DNA of 64,000 nucleotides, from contig NZ_MJGO01000040.1 of assembly GCF_001864895.1 (NCBI RefSeq), forward strand, positions 21,167-85,166, in the 5' to 3' direction. Shown here one piece after another: positions 52,413 to 63,080 of this stretch (position 1 is its first letter; each line of letters starts with the position of its first letter). A model generated the notes under the pieces. That model did no database searches and was not told where the DNA came from. It worked only from the letters and a program-made list of their open reading frames with translations. Source of the stretch: Curtobacterium sp. MCBA15_009 (GTDB lineage: Bacteria; Actinomycetota; Actinomycetes; Actinomycetales; Microbacteriaceae). A program made the position numbers and the translations under genes.

Positions 52413-53729
52413 ATGAGCGACGGAGCCCGAGACCCACTCGACAACGCCCCCGGAACCCCTTCGACCCCAGCCGTCATCGACGCGCCGGACGACCGCGCCC
52501 TCGAAGCCTGGATCGCCGACCGCCGCTGGTACGCGTCGAAGGGGTCGGTGCCGCGCCTCCGCACGATCTCCACGGAGGACGGCACCCGACTCGTCCTCGA
52601 CGAGGCCCCGGCAGCGCCGGCAGCGCCCGTGCTCTACCAGTCGCCGGTCACGGGCGGTCCCGAGGGGACGATCACCGACGCCACGACCGACACCGCCTGG
52701 ATCGCCGAACTCGCGAGCCGCATCGATGCCGACCCCGACAGCCTGCGTCCCATCGGACAGGTGACCGCCGCACGCGTGCTGACCGGGGAGCAGTCGAACA
52801 CCTCGGTCATCTGCGACACCGCATCCGGTGAGCGCGTCATCATCAAGGTGTTCCGGGTACTGCACCACGGCGACAACCCGGACGTCACCACGCAGCTCGC
52901 CCTGTCCGCCGCAGGCAGCTCCCGCGTCCCGCAGGTCTACGGTGCCCTCCGCGGCAGCTGGCCCGACGCCGGACGCCCGGACGGGACCGCGACCGGCCAC
53001 CTCGCCTTCGCGCAGGAGTTCCTGCCCGGACTCGAGGACGCCTGGCGTGTGGCCCTCGACGACGCACGGGGGCGGAACCCCTTCGGCGACCGGGCGGAGC
53101 AGCTCGGCGCAGCGCTCGCCGAGGTGCACCGCACTCTCGCCACCGCGTTGCCGACCGTGCCCGCTGACCCCGACCGACGAGACACCGCCGTCGCGACGAT
53201 GCACGAACGCCTCGACACGGCAGCTCGCGAGGTCCCGGCCGTCGCCGAACACGCAGCTGCCATCCGCGCCGTCTACGCCCGCGCGGCCACGGTCCCGTGG
53301 CCCGAGTTGCAGCGCATCCACGGCGACCTGCACCTCGGTCAGGTCCTGGCGGCTCCCGGGTCTCGCGGATGGGTGTTCCTCGACTTCGAGGGCGAGCCCC
53401 TCCGCCCCCTCGCCGAGCGCTCCGTGCCCGACGTGACCCTGCGCGACGTCGCCGGCATGCTCCGGTCGTTCGACTACGTGGCAGGCGCACTGGCGCACGA
53501 CCCGGAACCGGTCGACGCGGGGGAGTGGGCGGCGGACGCACGCTCCCGCTTCCTCGCCGGCTACGAGCACGGCACCGGCGCGGACCTCACGGCACACCGC
53601 GAGCTCCTCGACGCCTTCGAGCTCGACAAGGCCGTCTACGAGGTCGTCTACGAGTCCCGGAACCGACCCGACTGGGTCGGCATCCCGCTCGCGGCCGTCA
53701 CGCGCCTGGTCGCGCGCAGCGGCTCCTGA
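52413..53729 (+). CDS. maltokinase-like protein
   Basis: 438 residues. N-terminal cap with DRRWYASKG (family WFGxKxR-like), APH-like kinase core: IIKVFRVLHHGDNPDVT, HGDLHLGQVL (catalytic Asp), VFLDFEGEP (metal Asp) and DYVAGALAHDPEP. Maltokinase makes maltose-1-phosphate for the GlgE glucan pathway; the partner genes (treS, glgE, glgB) are not in the window. ATG 52413 has TACCTT seven bases upstream. Confidence 0.85.
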   Translation: MSDGARDPLDNAPGTPSTPAVIDAPDDRALEAWIADRRWYASKGSVPRLRTISTEDGTRLVLDEAPAAPAAPVLYQSPVTGGPEGTITDATTDTAWIAELASRIDADPDSLRPIGQVTAARVLTGEQSNTSVICDTASGERVIIKVFRVLHHGDNPDVTTQLALSAAGSSRVPQVYGALRGSWPDAGRPDGTATGHLAFAQEFLPGLEDAWRVALDDARGRNPFGDRAEQLGAALAEVHRTLATALPTVPADPDRRDTAVATMHERLDTAAREVPAVAEHAAAIRAVYARAATVPWPELQRIHGDLHLGQVLAAPGSRGWVFLDFEGEPLRPLAERSVPDVTLRDVAGMLRSFDYVAGALAHDPEPVDAGEWAADARSRFLAGYEHGTGADLTAHRELLDAFELDKAVYEVVYESRNRPDWVGIPLAAVTRLVARSGS

Positions 53730-53747
53730 CCGACCCGGCCCGGCACC

Positions 53748-53789
53748 GGACGGGAGGCCCGTGGCGACGCCGCCACGGGCCTCCCGTCC
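53748..53789. terminator. GGACGGGAGGCCCGTGGCG-family palindrome
   Basis: Perfect 19-bp arms 53748-53766 and 53771-53789, same arm sequence as the element at 4234-4275. Placed 19 bases after the maltokinase stop. Confidence 0.75.
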
Positions 53790-54063
53790 TTCCTGCGCGC
53801 ACCTCCGCCGCCCGCCCTGGCGAGCAGTTCCGCGCGTCGGAGGTCAGAACTCCCGCGCGGCCGCTCCCAGCACAATCGGACCGCCCGACGACGCGCGAAC
53901 CGTCCCATCACGCCCGCGATGGGGAGCACTTCCGCGCGTAGGAGGCAGGAACAACTGCCCTCCGACGCGCAGAAGACCTGCCCGAGCCCGGAGGAACCCA
54001 CCACGCGCGAACTGCCGCGCCATGCGCAGAACGTCTCATCGCACTCGCAGTGGAAAGCAGAAT

Positions 54064-54102
54064 CGCGCGTAGGCAGTCGGAAGAACCGACCTCCTACGCG
54101 CG
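54064..54102. repeat. hairpin of the CGCGCGTAGG family
   Basis: CGCGCGTAGG (54064-54073) pairs with 54093-54102, and GTCGG (54076-54080) with 54086-54090, two 2-base bulges and a 5-base loop. Similar, imperfect, hairpins occur at 53934-53970 and near 53835-53865. Confidence 0.65.
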
Positions 54103-54188
54103 AAACATCTCCCCACGCGCGAAACGACCACCTACGCGCGGAACGACCACCTACGCGCGGAACGGCGCCCTACGCGCGGAACAGCCCC
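54094..54188. repeat. 19-bp tandem repeat, five units
   Basis: CTACGCGCGRAAC or CCACGCGCGAAAC starts at 54094, 54113, 54132, 54151 and 54170, exactly 19 bases apart. The last six bases of each unit vary. Ends just before the DUF1844 stop. Confidence 0.85.
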
Positions 54189-54193
54189 CGCGC

Positions 54194-54550
54194 CTAGTTG
54201 ACCGGCCCCGTGTACTTCTCGCCCGGGCCCGCGCCCGGGGCGTCCGGGATCGCCGAGGCCTCACGGAAGGCGAGCTGCACCGAGCGCAGCCCGTCGCGCA
54301 GCGGCCGGGCGTGGTGGTCGCCGATCTCGGTCGCCGCGGCGGTGACCAGTCCGGCGAGCACGGTGATGAGCTTCCGGGCCTCGTCGAGGTCGGTCTGCTG
54401 CTGCGGGTCGTCGGCGAGGCCGACCTTGACGGCCGCGGCGCTCAGCAGGTGCACCGCGACGGTGTTGATGAGCTCGACGGCGGGCACCTCCGAGATGTCC
54501 CGTGCGGCGTCGATGCCGCTGCCCTCGTCGTCGATCGGGGTGTCGGTCAC
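54194..54550 (-). CDS. DUF1844 protein
   Basis: 118 residues. Conserved DUF1844 core: EVPAVELINTVAVHLLSAAAVKVGLADDP, DLDEARKLITVLAGLVTAAATEIG, ending PGEKYTGPVN. Function unknown; its divergent position beside infC is conserved in actinobacteria. GTG 54550 has AGAGGAG just upstream. Confidence 0.9.
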   Translation of the reverse strand: MTDTPIDDEGSGIDAARDISEVPAVELINTVAVHLLSAAAVKVGLADDPQQQTDLDEARKLITVLAGLVTAAATEIGDHHARPLRDGLRSVQLAFREASAIPDAPGAGPGEKYTGPVN

Positions 54551-54853
54551 GGTGCTCCTCTGCTAGACTCGCTCGCGGCAGATGCTGTCCGTGTGCCATC
54601 AGGTCTTCCTGAAGCGCTCGGACGGTGTCACGAAAGAGGAGTCTCTCCCACCCGCGGCCGCGTTCCACCAGGCTACCGGGTCACCACCGCTCCGCGAGTG
54701 CACGGCAACTGGGTGCACACGTCGGTCGGGTCCACGGACCCGATGCAGGGCGGCTGCCGAACGGGTTCCGATCCGTGCGTCAGATCTCCTCTCTCGTGCT
54801 GTCGTCCAGGGCAAACGCCCCGGACGGCCACCACCTGATTGAAGGAGCTCCGC
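54551..54853 (+). promoter_or_regulatory. infC leader region, 303 bases
   Basis: No gene. Long leader between divergent DUF1844 and infC genes, expected to hold the infC operon promoter and perhaps an attenuator. It has AAGGAG at 54842-54847, the infC ribosome site. I could not assign a specific promoter or a known L20-type leader structure. Confidence 0.5.
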
Positions 54854-55501
<648 letters not shown>

Positions 55502-55561
55502 GTCCCACCGACCGATCCCGCAACGACGCGGCCCCCATCCATCCCACGGAAAGGCACCTCC

Positions 55562-55756
55562 ATGCCCAAGCAGAAGACCCACTCCGGGTCGAAGAAGCGC
55601 TTCAAGGTCACCGGCACCGGCAAGATCATGAAGCAGCAGGCCGGTATGCGTCACAACCTCGAGGTCAAGAGCGCCAAGCGCAAGGCCCGCCTGAACGAGG
55701 ACCAGGTCCTCTCCAAGGCTGACGCGAAGAACGTCAAGAAGCTCCTCGGCCACTGA
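55562..55756 (+). CDS. rpmI: 50S ribosomal protein L35
   Basis: 64 residues, [21 protein letters not shown] and [15 protein letters not shown] are typical bL35. ATG 55562 has AAAGG upstream. Between infC and rplT, the conserved order. Confidence 0.97.
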   Translation: MPKQKTHSGSKKRFKVTGTGKIMKQQAGMRHNLEVKSAKRKARLNEDQVLSKADAKNVKKLLGH

Positions 55757-55783
55757 GCCCCCGGATCGTAAAGGAATAGTGCA

Positions 55784-56167
55784 ATGGCACGAGTAAAGAG
55801 AGCGGTCAACGCCGCCAAGAAGCGCCGCGTCATCCTCGAGCGCGCCGAGGGCTACCGCGGCCAGCGTTCGCGCCTGTACCGCAAGGCCAAGGAGCAGGTC
55901 ACCCACTCCCTCGTCTACGCGTACCGCGACCGTCACGCGAAGAAGGGCGAGTTCCGTCGCCTCTGGATCCAGCGCATCAACGCTGCGTCCCGCGCCAACG
56001 GCCTGACCTACAACCGCCTCATCCAGGGTCTCAACCTGGCCGGCGTCGAGGTCGACCGTCGCATCCTCGCCGACCTCGCGGTGAACAACCCCGAGACGTT
56101 CACCGCGCTCGTCGAGACCGCGAAGAAGGCCCTCCCGGCCGACACCTCGGCCCCGAAGGCTGCGTAG
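55784..56167 (+). CDS. rplT: 50S ribosomal protein L20
   Basis: 127 residues; [20 protein letters not shown] and [25 protein letters not shown]. Binds 23S rRNA early in assembly; in other bacteria it also controls its own operon. Followed by a clear terminator. Confidence 0.97.
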   Translation: MARVKRAVNAAKKRRVILERAEGYRGQRSRLYRKAKEQVTHSLVYAYRDRHAKKGEFRRLWIQRINAASRANGLTYNRLIQGLNLAGVEVDRRILADLAVNNPETFTALVETAKKALPADTSAPKAA

Positions 56168-56185
56168 TCAGTTCTTCTGCTCGCG

Positions 56186-56211
56186 AAACCCCCGCCGCAC
56201 GGCGGGGGTTT
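56186..56211 (+). terminator. rho-independent terminator after rplT
   Basis: AAACCCCCGCC-GCAC-GGCGGGGGTTT, 11-bp stem, then TCGTCGTT. Confidence 0.8.
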
Positions 56212-56232
56212 CGTCGTTCCTAGACTTGACCC

Positions 56233-57084
56233 GTGAGCGATCTCCTCGAGAACCCCCGTGCCGGACGTGTGAAGGCCGTCGCGGCCCTGGCCAAGAAGGA
56301 CGTCCGGGCCGAGACCGGCCTGTTCCTGCTGGAGGGCCCGCAGGCCGTCCGTGAAGCCCTCGAGTACGGCCCGGAACTGCTGCGCGAGCTGTACGTGACC
56401 CCGACCGCCGCGGCGCGCTACGGCCTCGACGACGCCCCGGTCGACACCTGGTTCGTCACGGAGCAGGTGCTCGAGGCGATGGCCGACACCGTCACGCCGC
56501 AGGGCGTGGTGGCCGTGTGCCAGCAGTTCCCGACGTCGGTGAAGGACGTCTTCCCGGACCGCGGTGCGGTCGCCGACGGCCTGGAGGCCCGTGGGGACTC
56601 CGCCGAGCAGGGCGCGCTGCCGGGGCTGGTCGCCATCCTCGAGGAGGTGCGGGACCCGGGGAACGCCGGCACCATCATCCGCGCCGCCGACTCCGCCGGC
56701 GCCGACGCGGTGGTCCTGACCGGGCGCTCGGTCGACCCGTACAACCCGAAGGTCGTCCGGTCGACCACGGGCTCGCTCTTCCACGTGCCGGTCTCGGTCG
56801 GCGTGACCCTGGCCGACACGATCGCGCGGGCCAAGGCGCTCGGGTACACGGTGCTCGCGGCGGACGTCTCGGGCGACGACCTGCCGGTGGTCCGGGCCGA
56901 GGGCATGCTCGACGGACCGACGGCGTGGGTGTTCGGCAACGAGGCCCGCGGCCTCACCGCCGAGGACCTCGCCCTCGTCGACCGCGCGGTGAAGGTGCCG
57001 ATCTACGGGCAGGCCGAGTCGATGAACCTCGCCACCGCGGCGTCGGTCTGCCTGTACGAGTCGGCGTTCGCGCTCCGGAGCTGA
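56233..57084 (+). CDS. SpoU/TrmH-family RNA 2'-O-methyltransferase
   Basis: SPOUT methyltransferase of 283 residues. N-terminal substrate-binding domain 1-95, then NPGNAGTIIRAADSAGADAV, WVFGNEARGL and VPIYGQAESMNLATAASV, the three SpoU motifs of the SAM-binding knot. Target is a 2'-OH in rRNA or tRNA. Located between rplT and pheS in many actinobacteria. GTG 56233 six bases after TAGACT: leaderless. Confidence 0.92.
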   Translation: MSDLLENPRAGRVKAVAALAKKDVRAETGLFLLEGPQAVREALEYGPELLRELYVTPTAAARYGLDDAPVDTWFVTEQVLEAMADTVTPQGVVAVCQQFPTSVKDVFPDRGAVADGLEARGDSAEQGALPGLVAILEEVRDPGNAGTIIRAADSAGADAVVLTGRSVDPYNPKVVRSTTGSLFHVPVSVGVTLADTIARAKALGYTVLAADVSGDDLPVVRAEGMLDGPTAWVFGNEARGLTAEDLALVDRAVKVPIYGQAESMNLATAASVCLYESAFALRS

Positions 57085-57176
57085 CACTCCTGCACAGGCC
57101 GCTCGTCGGCACCGACGATCCACAGTCCGCTCGGTGCAGACGGGTGGTATCCCGTCGGCCGGTAGGATCGGGTCTC

Positions 57177-58217
57177 GTGTCAGAACCTCTCGAGATCAGC
57201 GAATCGGCCGTCGCCGACGCGGTGGACCAGGCCCTCGCGGCCGTCCGTGCCACGACGACGGTCGCCGAGCTGAAGCAGGCCAGGGCCGAGCACACCGGCG
57301 AGCAGTCGCCGTTGGCTCGGATGAACGCGTCGATGCGCAGCGTGCCGCCGGAGCAGAAGGCCGCGGCCGGCAAGCTCGTCGGGCAGGCGCGCGGGCGGCT
57401 CAACGCGGCGATCGCCGAGCAGGAGTCGGTCCTCGCCGAAGCCGAGGAGCGTGCCCGGCTCGAGGCCGAGCGCGTCGACGTCACCGCGCTGCCGACGCAC
57501 CGCCCGACCGGCTCGCGTCACCCGCTCTCGCTCCTCAACGAAGCCGTCGCGGACATCTTCGTCGGCATGGGGTGGGAAGTGGCAGAAGGCCCCGAGCTCG
57601 AGCACGAGTGGTTCAACTTCGACGCCCTGAACTTCGACCAGGACCACCCGGCCCGGGCGATGGCCGACACGATCTTCGTCGAGCCCGTCGACCGGCACCT
57701 GGTCATGCGCACCCACACCTCGCCGGTGCAGGTGCGGTCGCTGCTGTCCCGCGACCTCCCGCTCTACGTCATCGCCCCGGGTCGTGTGTACCGCGCCGAC
57801 GAGCTCGACGCCACGCACCTGCCGGTCTTCACCCAGGTCGAGGGCATCGCGATCGACAAGGGCCTGACGATGGCGCACCTGCGCGGCACGCTCGAGCACT
57901 TCGCCCGGCAGATGTTCGGCGCCGAGGCGCAGATCCGACTCCGCCCGAACTACTTCCCGTTCACCGAGCCGAGTGCCGAGATGGACGTCTGGCAGCCGAA
58001 CGCCAAGGGCGGCGCGCGGTGGGTCGAGTGGGGTGGCTGCGGCATGGTCAACCCCAACGTCCTGCGTGCCGCCGGCATCGACCCGGACGAGTACCAGGGC
58101 TTCGCGTTCGGCATGGGCATCGAGCGGACGCTGCAGTTCCGCAACGGCCTGAACGACATGCGTGACTTCCTCGAGGGCGACATCCGCTTCTCGCAGCAGT
58201 TCGGAACGGTGGTCTGA
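57177..58217 (+). CDS. pheS: phenylalanine-tRNA ligase alpha subunit
   Basis: 346 residues. Coiled N-terminus 1-90 (tRNA contact), class II core: motif 2 RVYRADELDATHLPVFTQVEG, motif 3 GFAFGMGIERTL. GTG 57177 lies eight bases after TAGGAT. The upstream frame runs inside the methyltransferase gene and is rejected. Stop overlaps pheT by one base. Confidence 0.96.
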   Translation: MSEPLEISESAVADAVDQALAAVRATTTVAELKQARAEHTGEQSPLARMNASMRSVPPEQKAAAGKLVGQARGRLNAAIAEQESVLAEAEERARLEAERVDVTALPTHRPTGSRHPLSLLNEAVADIFVGMGWEVAEGPELEHEWFNFDALNFDQDHPARAMADTIFVEPVDRHLVMRTHTSPVQVRSLLSRDLPLYVIAPGRVYRADELDATHLPVFTQVEGIAIDKGLTMAHLRGTLEHFARQMFGAEAQIRLRPNYFPFTEPSAEMDVWQPNAKGGARWVEWGGCGMVNPNVLRAAGIDPDEYQGFAFGMGIERTLQFRNGLNDMRDFLEGDIRFSQQFGTVV

Positions 58218-60709
58218 TGCGCGTCCCAATCCGTTGGCTCGGCGAGTCCGTGGACCTGCCCGACGACGTCACCCTCGAGCACGTCCACGCGGCGCTCGTG
58301 TCGGTCGGCTTCGAGGAAGAGGACGTCCACACCTTCGACCTGACCGGCCCCGTCGTCGTCGGCCGGGTGCTCGAGCGCGTGCCCGAGCCGCAGAAGAACG
58401 GCAAGACCATCAACTGGTGCCAGGTGGACGTCGGCGAACCCGAGCCCCGCGGCATCGTCTGCGGTGCGCACAACTTCGACGTCGGCGACCTCGTCGTCGT
58501 CACGCTCCCCGGTGCCGTGCTGCCCGGCCCGTTCCCGATCGCGGCCCGCAAGACCTACGGGCACGTGTCCGACGGCATGATCGCCTCGGCTCGCGAGCTC
58601 GGCCTCGGCGACGAGCACGACGGCATCCTGCGCTTCGCCGACCTCGGCATGGAGCCCCCCGTCGGCGCAGACGCGATCGCCCTCCTCGGCCTCGACGACG
58701 CGGCGGTCGAGATCAACGTGACGCCCGACCGCGGCTACGTCATGAGCATGCGCGGCGTCGCCCGCGAGTACGCCCACGCCACGGGCGCGGGCTTCCACGA
58801 CCCGGTCGACCGCGTCGCACCCCGCACCGGCGAGGGCTTCCCGGTGACGATCGACGATCAGGCGCCCATCCGTGGCCGGATCGGCGCGAGCACCTTCGTC
58901 ACCCGGGTCGTCCGCGGCATCGACCCCACCGCGAAGACACCGTCCTGGATGGTTTCGCGTCTCGCACTGGCCGGCGTGCGGTCGATCTCCCTGCCGGTCG
59001 ACATCACGAACTACGTCATGTTCGAACTCGGGCAGCCCCTGCACGGCTACGACCTCGCGACGGTGAACGGTGGGCTCGGTGTCCGTCGTGCCACGGTCGG
59101 CGAGACCCTCGAGACCCTCGACGGCGTCGTCCGCAAGCTCGACCCCGAGGACCTCGTCATCACCGACCACGCCGGCCCCGTCGGGCTCGCCGGTGTCATG
59201 GGCGGTGCGCGGACCGAGATCTCGGCCACGACGACCGACGTCCTCATCGAGGCCGCCGGCTTCGACCAGGTCTCGATCGCCCGCACCGCTCGACGGCACA
59301 AGCTGCCGAGCGAGGCGTCCCGACGCTTCGAGCGCGGGGTCGACCCGCTCGTGGCCGAGGCCGCGGCGAACCGGGCCGTCGAACTCCTCGTCGACCTGGC
59401 CGGCGGCACCGCCGATGCACTCGGTTCGACCCTCGTCGACACCACCCCGCGCCCCACCGTGTCGATGCGACTCGCTCGTCCGTCCGAACTCATCGGTGTC
59501 GCGTACACCGACGCCGAGGTCGTCGACACGCTCCGCGCGCTCGGCGCCACGGTCGACGTCGACGGTGACCTGCTCACGGTGACGCCGCCCACCTGGCGCC
59601 CCGACCTGACCGACGACACCACCCTGGTCGAAGAGGTCGCACGCATCGTCGGGTACGACCGGATCCCGAGCGTCCTGCCGGTCGCGCCGCCCGGACGCGG
59701 CCTCACCGCGCACCAGCAGGCCCGCCGTCGCGTCGCGTCGGCCCTCGCCGCCGCCGGGCTCGTCGAGGTCGTCACCGCACCCTTCGTGTCCGCACCGACG
59801 CAGGCCGCGTACCCGGGCATCGACGCAGCGGGCGGCCCGAGCGTCGTCCTCGCGAACGCACTCGACAGCGAGCAGGATCTGCTCCGCCGCAGCGGGGTCC
59901 CCGCGCTGGTCGACGCCGCCCGTCGCAACGTGTCCCGCGGCCTCGTCGACGTCGCGCTCTACGAGACCTCGCGCGTCTTCCTGCCGGCCGCCGGCGAGAC
60001 GCTCGGCACCGCCGACGTGCCGGCCGGTGGGGCGCTGCCCGACCGCGCGACGCTCGAGGCGCTCGACGCCTCGCTGCCCGCGCAGCCCTTCCACGTCACC
60101 GCGCTCCTCACCGGCAACCGCGTCGTGAAGCAGCCCGGTGTGCCCGCCGAGCCGTACGGCATCGCGGACGCCGTCGACGCGGCACGCCAGGTCGCCTGGG
60201 CGGTCGGTGTCGAGCTGACCGTCGCCCAGACGACGCACCCGTCGCTGCACCCCGGCCGTGCGGCGTCGCTGCTCGTCGACGGAGCGGTCGTCGGTGTCGC
60301 CGGCGAGCTCCTGCCCGAACTGTCCGAGGCGGCCGTGCTGCCCCGGGTGGTGGCGGTCGTCGAACTCGACCTCGACGCCCTGGTCGCCGCGGCGCCGGAA
60401 CTCGTGGCGGTCGCGCCGATCGTGTCGTACCCGGCGGCCACGCAGGACCTCTCCCTGGTCGTCGCGACGGACGTCCCCGCCGGTGACGTGCTCGATGCGG
60501 TGCGCTCTGGCGCGGGAGAGCTGCTGGAGTATGCTCGGCTCGTGGACGACTACCGGGGCACGGGTGTGGACGAGGGACAGAAGTCCCTGACGTTCGCCCT
60601 GCGGTTCCGCGCCACGGACCGCACGCTGACCGCTGCCGAGGCCACCGAGGCCCGCGACGGCGCAGTCCGACGTGCCGGCGAGCGATTCGGGGCGACCCTG
60701 CGCGACTGA
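58217..60709 (+). CDS. pheT: phenylalanine-tRNA ligase beta subunit
   Basis: 830 residues: tRNA-binding OB domain about 40-150 ([26 protein letters not shown]), B3/B4 editing domain 210-380, B5 400-470, catalytic-like core 490-690 and ferredoxin-like anticodon-binding domain 735-830. Forms an alpha2-beta2 enzyme with PheS. ATG overlaps the pheS stop (TGATG). Confidence 0.96.
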   Translation: MRVPIRWLGESVDLPDDVTLEHVHAALVSVGFEEEDVHTFDLTGPVVVGRVLERVPEPQKNGKTINWCQVDVGEPEPRGIVCGAHNFDVGDLVVVTLPGAVLPGPFPIAARKTYGHVSDGMIASARELGLGDEHDGILRFADLGMEPPVGADAIALLGLDDAAVEINVTPDRGYVMSMRGVAREYAHATGAGFHDPVDRVAPRTGEGFPVTIDDQAPIRGRIGASTFVTRVVRGIDPTAKTPSWMVSRLALAGVRSISLPVDITNYVMFELGQPLHGYDLATVNGGLGVRRATVGETLETLDGVVRKLDPEDLVITDHAGPVGLAGVMGGARTEISATTTDVLIEAAGFDQVSIARTARRHKLPSEASRRFERGVDPLVAEAAANRAVELLVDLAGGTADALGSTLVDTTPRPTVSMRLARPSELIGVAYTDAEVVDTLRALGATVDVDGDLLTVTPPTWRPDLTDDTTLVEEVARIVGYDRIPSVLPVAPPGRGLTAHQQARRRVASALAAAGLVEVVTAPFVSAPTQAAYPGIDAAGGPSVVLANALDSEQDLLRRSGVPALVDAARRNVSRGLVDVALYETSRVFLPAAGETLGTADVPAGGALPDRATLEALDASLPAQPFHVTALLTGNRVVKQPGVPAEPYGIADAVDAARQVAWAVGVELTVAQTTHPSLHPGRAASLLVDGAVVGVAGELLPELSEAAVLPRVVAVVELDLDALVAAAPELVAVAPIVSYPAATQDLSLVVATDVPAGDVLDAVRSGAGELLEYARLVDDYRGTGVDEGQKSLTFALRFRATDRTLTAAEATEARDGAVRRAGERFGATLRD

Positions 60710-60786
60710 CCCACGACGGGATCAGCACCGCCCGGGGTCGCCGCCTCCGACTCCTCGACGACCAGTCCGACCAAAGGTGGAATCCC

Positions 60787-61884
60787 ATGTCCGTATCCGT
60801 CGCCGTGGCGGGAGCCTCCGGCTACGCGGGCGGTGAGCTCCTGCGCGTGCTCTCCGCCCACCCCGAGTTCGACGTCAGGACGGTGACCGCGTTCTCGAAC
60901 GCCGGCCAGCCCCTGATCGCGACGCAGCCGCACCTGCGGTCGCTGTCGCACCTGACCCTCGTGGAGACGACGGCCGAGAACCTCCGCGGGCACGACGTGG
61001 TGTTCCTGGCGCTGCCGCACGGCCAGTCGGGTGCGATCACCGCCGAACTCGGCGACGACGCCCTCGTGATCGACTGCGGCGCGGACCACCGGCTGACGGA
61101 CCCGGCGGCGTGGGAGCGGTTCTACGGCGGCGAGTACTTCGGCGCCTGGACCTACGGGCTGCCCGAGCTGTTGCTCGCGGCGCCCACCCCCGGCTCGGCC
61201 GACGAGTGGCGGGACGTCGACGACATCGCCGCCCAGGGCAAGCAGCGGTCCGGTCTCGTCGGTGCGAAGCGGATCGCGGTCCCCGGGTGCAACGTGACCG
61301 CGGTCACGCTCGGCATCCAGCCGGGGATCCAGGCCGGGCTCGTCGAGTCCGACGACATCGTCGCGGTGCTGAGCGTCGGCCCGAGCGGTGCCGGCAAGAA
61401 GCTCGCGAACACCTACCTGGCGTCCGAGATCATGGGGTCCGCCAGCGCCTACGCCGTCGGTGGCACCCACCGGCACGTCCCCGAGATCCAGCAGAACCTG
61501 CAGGTCGCCGGCGCGTCCGACGTCACCATCTCGTTCACGCCGGTCCTCGTGCCGATGTCCCGGGGCATCCTCGCCACCACGACCGCGAAGCTCTCGCCCG
61601 GCGTCAGCGCGCGCGACGTCCGGCTCGCGTGGGAGCAGGCGTACGCCGACGAGCCCTTCGTGCACCTGTTGCCGGAGGGGGAGTTCCCCCGCGTCGCCGA
61701 CACCATCGGTGCGAACACCGCGCTCGTCGGCATCGCCGTCGACGAGTCCGCGGGCCGCGTCGTCGCGGTGAGCGCACTCGACAACCTCGCCAAGGGGACG
61801 GCGGGCGCCGCCGTCCAGTCGGCAAACATCGCCCTCGGTCTCCCCGAGACCACGGGCCTCAGCGTGGACGGAGTCGCACCGTGA
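60787..61884 (+). CDS. argC: N-acetyl-gamma-glutamyl-phosphate reductase
   Basis: NADPH-dependent third step of arginine synthesis. 365 residues: [12 protein letters not shown] (NADP motif), [10 protein letters not shown], catalytic Cys in VPGCNVTAV and [18 protein letters not shown] seven bases before ATG. No obvious ArgR box in the 77-base gap. First of argCJB. Confidence 0.96.
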   Translation: MSVSVAVAGASGYAGGELLRVLSAHPEFDVRTVTAFSNAGQPLIATQPHLRSLSHLTLVETTAENLRGHDVVFLALPHGQSGAITAELGDDALVIDCGADHRLTDPAAWERFYGGEYFGAWTYGLPELLLAAPTPGSADEWRDVDDIAAQGKQRSGLVGAKRIAVPGCNVTAVTLGIQPGIQAGLVESDDIVAVLSVGPSGAGKKLANTYLASEIMGSASAYAVGGTHRHVPEIQQNLQVAGASDVTISFTPVLVPMSRGILATTTAKLSPGVSARDVRLAWEQAYADEPFVHLLPEGEFPRVADTIGANTALVGIAVDESAGRVVAVSALDNLAKGTAGAAVQSANIALGLPETTGLSVDGVAP

Positions 61885-63080
61885 CCGACGCAGGCACGAC
61901 CACCCAGACCGAGCCGGGCCTCCAGGGCGTCACCGCGGCAGCGGGCTTCCGCGCTGCCGGCGTCACCGCCGGTCTCAAGGCGAGCGGCAAGCCGGACGTG
62001 GCGCTCGTCGTCAACGACGGGCCCGACGCGGCCGCGGCCGCGGTCTTCACCAGCAACCGCGCCCAGGCGCACCCCGTCATCTGGTCCCGCCAGGTGGTGG
62101 GGGACGGCGTCGTCCGCGCCGTCGTCCTCAACTCGGGTGGTGCGAACTGCTTCACCGGCCCGTTCGGCTTCCAGACCACGCACCTGACGGCCGAGGCCGT
62201 GGGCGACGCCCTCGGCATCGGGGCCGGCGACGTCGTCGTCTGCTCCACCGGGCTCATCGGCGTGGGCGACCAGACCTTCCGCGACAGCGTGCTCCGCGGC
62301 GTCGACCTGGCGAGCGCGGCGCTCAGCGACGACGGCGGACCGGACGCGGCGACGGCCATCATGACGACGGACACGAAGCCCAAGCAGTCCGTCGTGACCG
62401 AGGACGGCTGGACCATCGGCGGCATGGCGAAGGGTGCCGGCATGCTCGCGCCCGGTCTCGCGACGATGCTCGTCGTCATCACGACGGACGCCGTGCAGAC
62501 GCCCGACCAGCTCGACCAGGCGCTCCGCGCCGCCACCCGCACCACGTTCGACCGGGTCGACTCGGACGGCTGCATGTCGACGAACGACACCGTCGTGCTG
62601 CTGTCGTCCGGTGCGAGCGGTGTGACGCCCGAGGTCGGCGACTTCCAGGAAGCGCTGACCGCCGTGTGCGCCGACCTCGCCCGCCAGCTGCAGCAGGACG
62701 CCGAGGGTGCGGCCCACGACATCACCATCGAGGTCGTGCACGCCGCCTCCGAGGACGACGCCGTCACCGTCGGTCGGAGCGTCGCCCGCAACAACCTGTT
62801 CAAGGCGGCCGTCTTCGGCAACGACCCGAACTGGGGCCGGGTGCTCGCGGCGATCGGCACGACCGACGCCGAGTTCGACCCGTACCAGGTGGACGTCAGC
62901 ATGAACGGCGTGCGGGTCTGCCACGCCGGCGCTCCGGACGAGCCGAGCGACACCGTCGACCTCACCCCGCGCGACACCCACGTGCGCATCGACCTCGGGG
63001 TCGGCACGCACGCGGCGACGATCCTCACCAACGACCTCACGCACGACTACGTGCACGAGAACAGCGCGTACTCCAGCTGA
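61881..63080 (+). CDS. argJ: bifunctional ornithine acetyltransferase/NAGS
   Basis: 399 residues. Recycles acetyl between ornithine and glutamate. Self-cleaves at Ala194-Thr195 ([14 protein letters not shown]) to give alpha and beta chains; Thr195 is the nucleophile. STGLIGV and NDPNWGR are conserved. GTG overlaps argC stop (GTGA). Confidence 0.96.
   Translation: MTDAGTTTQTEPGLQGVTAAAGFRAAGVTAGLKASGKPDVALVVNDGPDAAAAAVFTSNRAQAHPVIWSRQVVGDGVVRAVVLNSGGANCFTGPFGFQTTHLTAEAVGDALGIGAGDVVVCSTGLIGVGDQTFRDSVLRGVDLASAALSDDGGPDAATAIMTTDTKPKQSVVTEDGWTIGGMAKGAGMLAPGLATMLVVITTDAVQTPDQLDQALRAATRTTFDRVDSDGCMSTNDTVVLLSSGASGVTPEVGDFQEALTAVCADLARQLQQDAEGAAHDITIEVVHAASEDDAVTVGRSVARNNLFKAAVFGNDPNWGRVLAAIGTTDAEFDPYQVDVSMNGVRVCHAGAPDEPSDTVDLTPRDTHVRIDLGVGTHAATILTNDLTHDYVHENSAYSS

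Larger units (their letters stand above)
53730..54193. other. 464-base structured intergenic region
   Basis: No gene. It holds the GGACGGGAGGCCCG terminator (53748-53789), inverted repeats built around CGCGCGTAGG (about 53820-54103) and a strictly 19-bp-periodic tandem array (54094-54188). It lies between the converging maltokinase and DUF1844 genes. Confidence 0.75.

Noticed and set aside
54094..54188. CRISPR array
   Set aside because: Units are only 19 bp including the variable part; repeats and spacers of proper length are missing and no cas genes are present.
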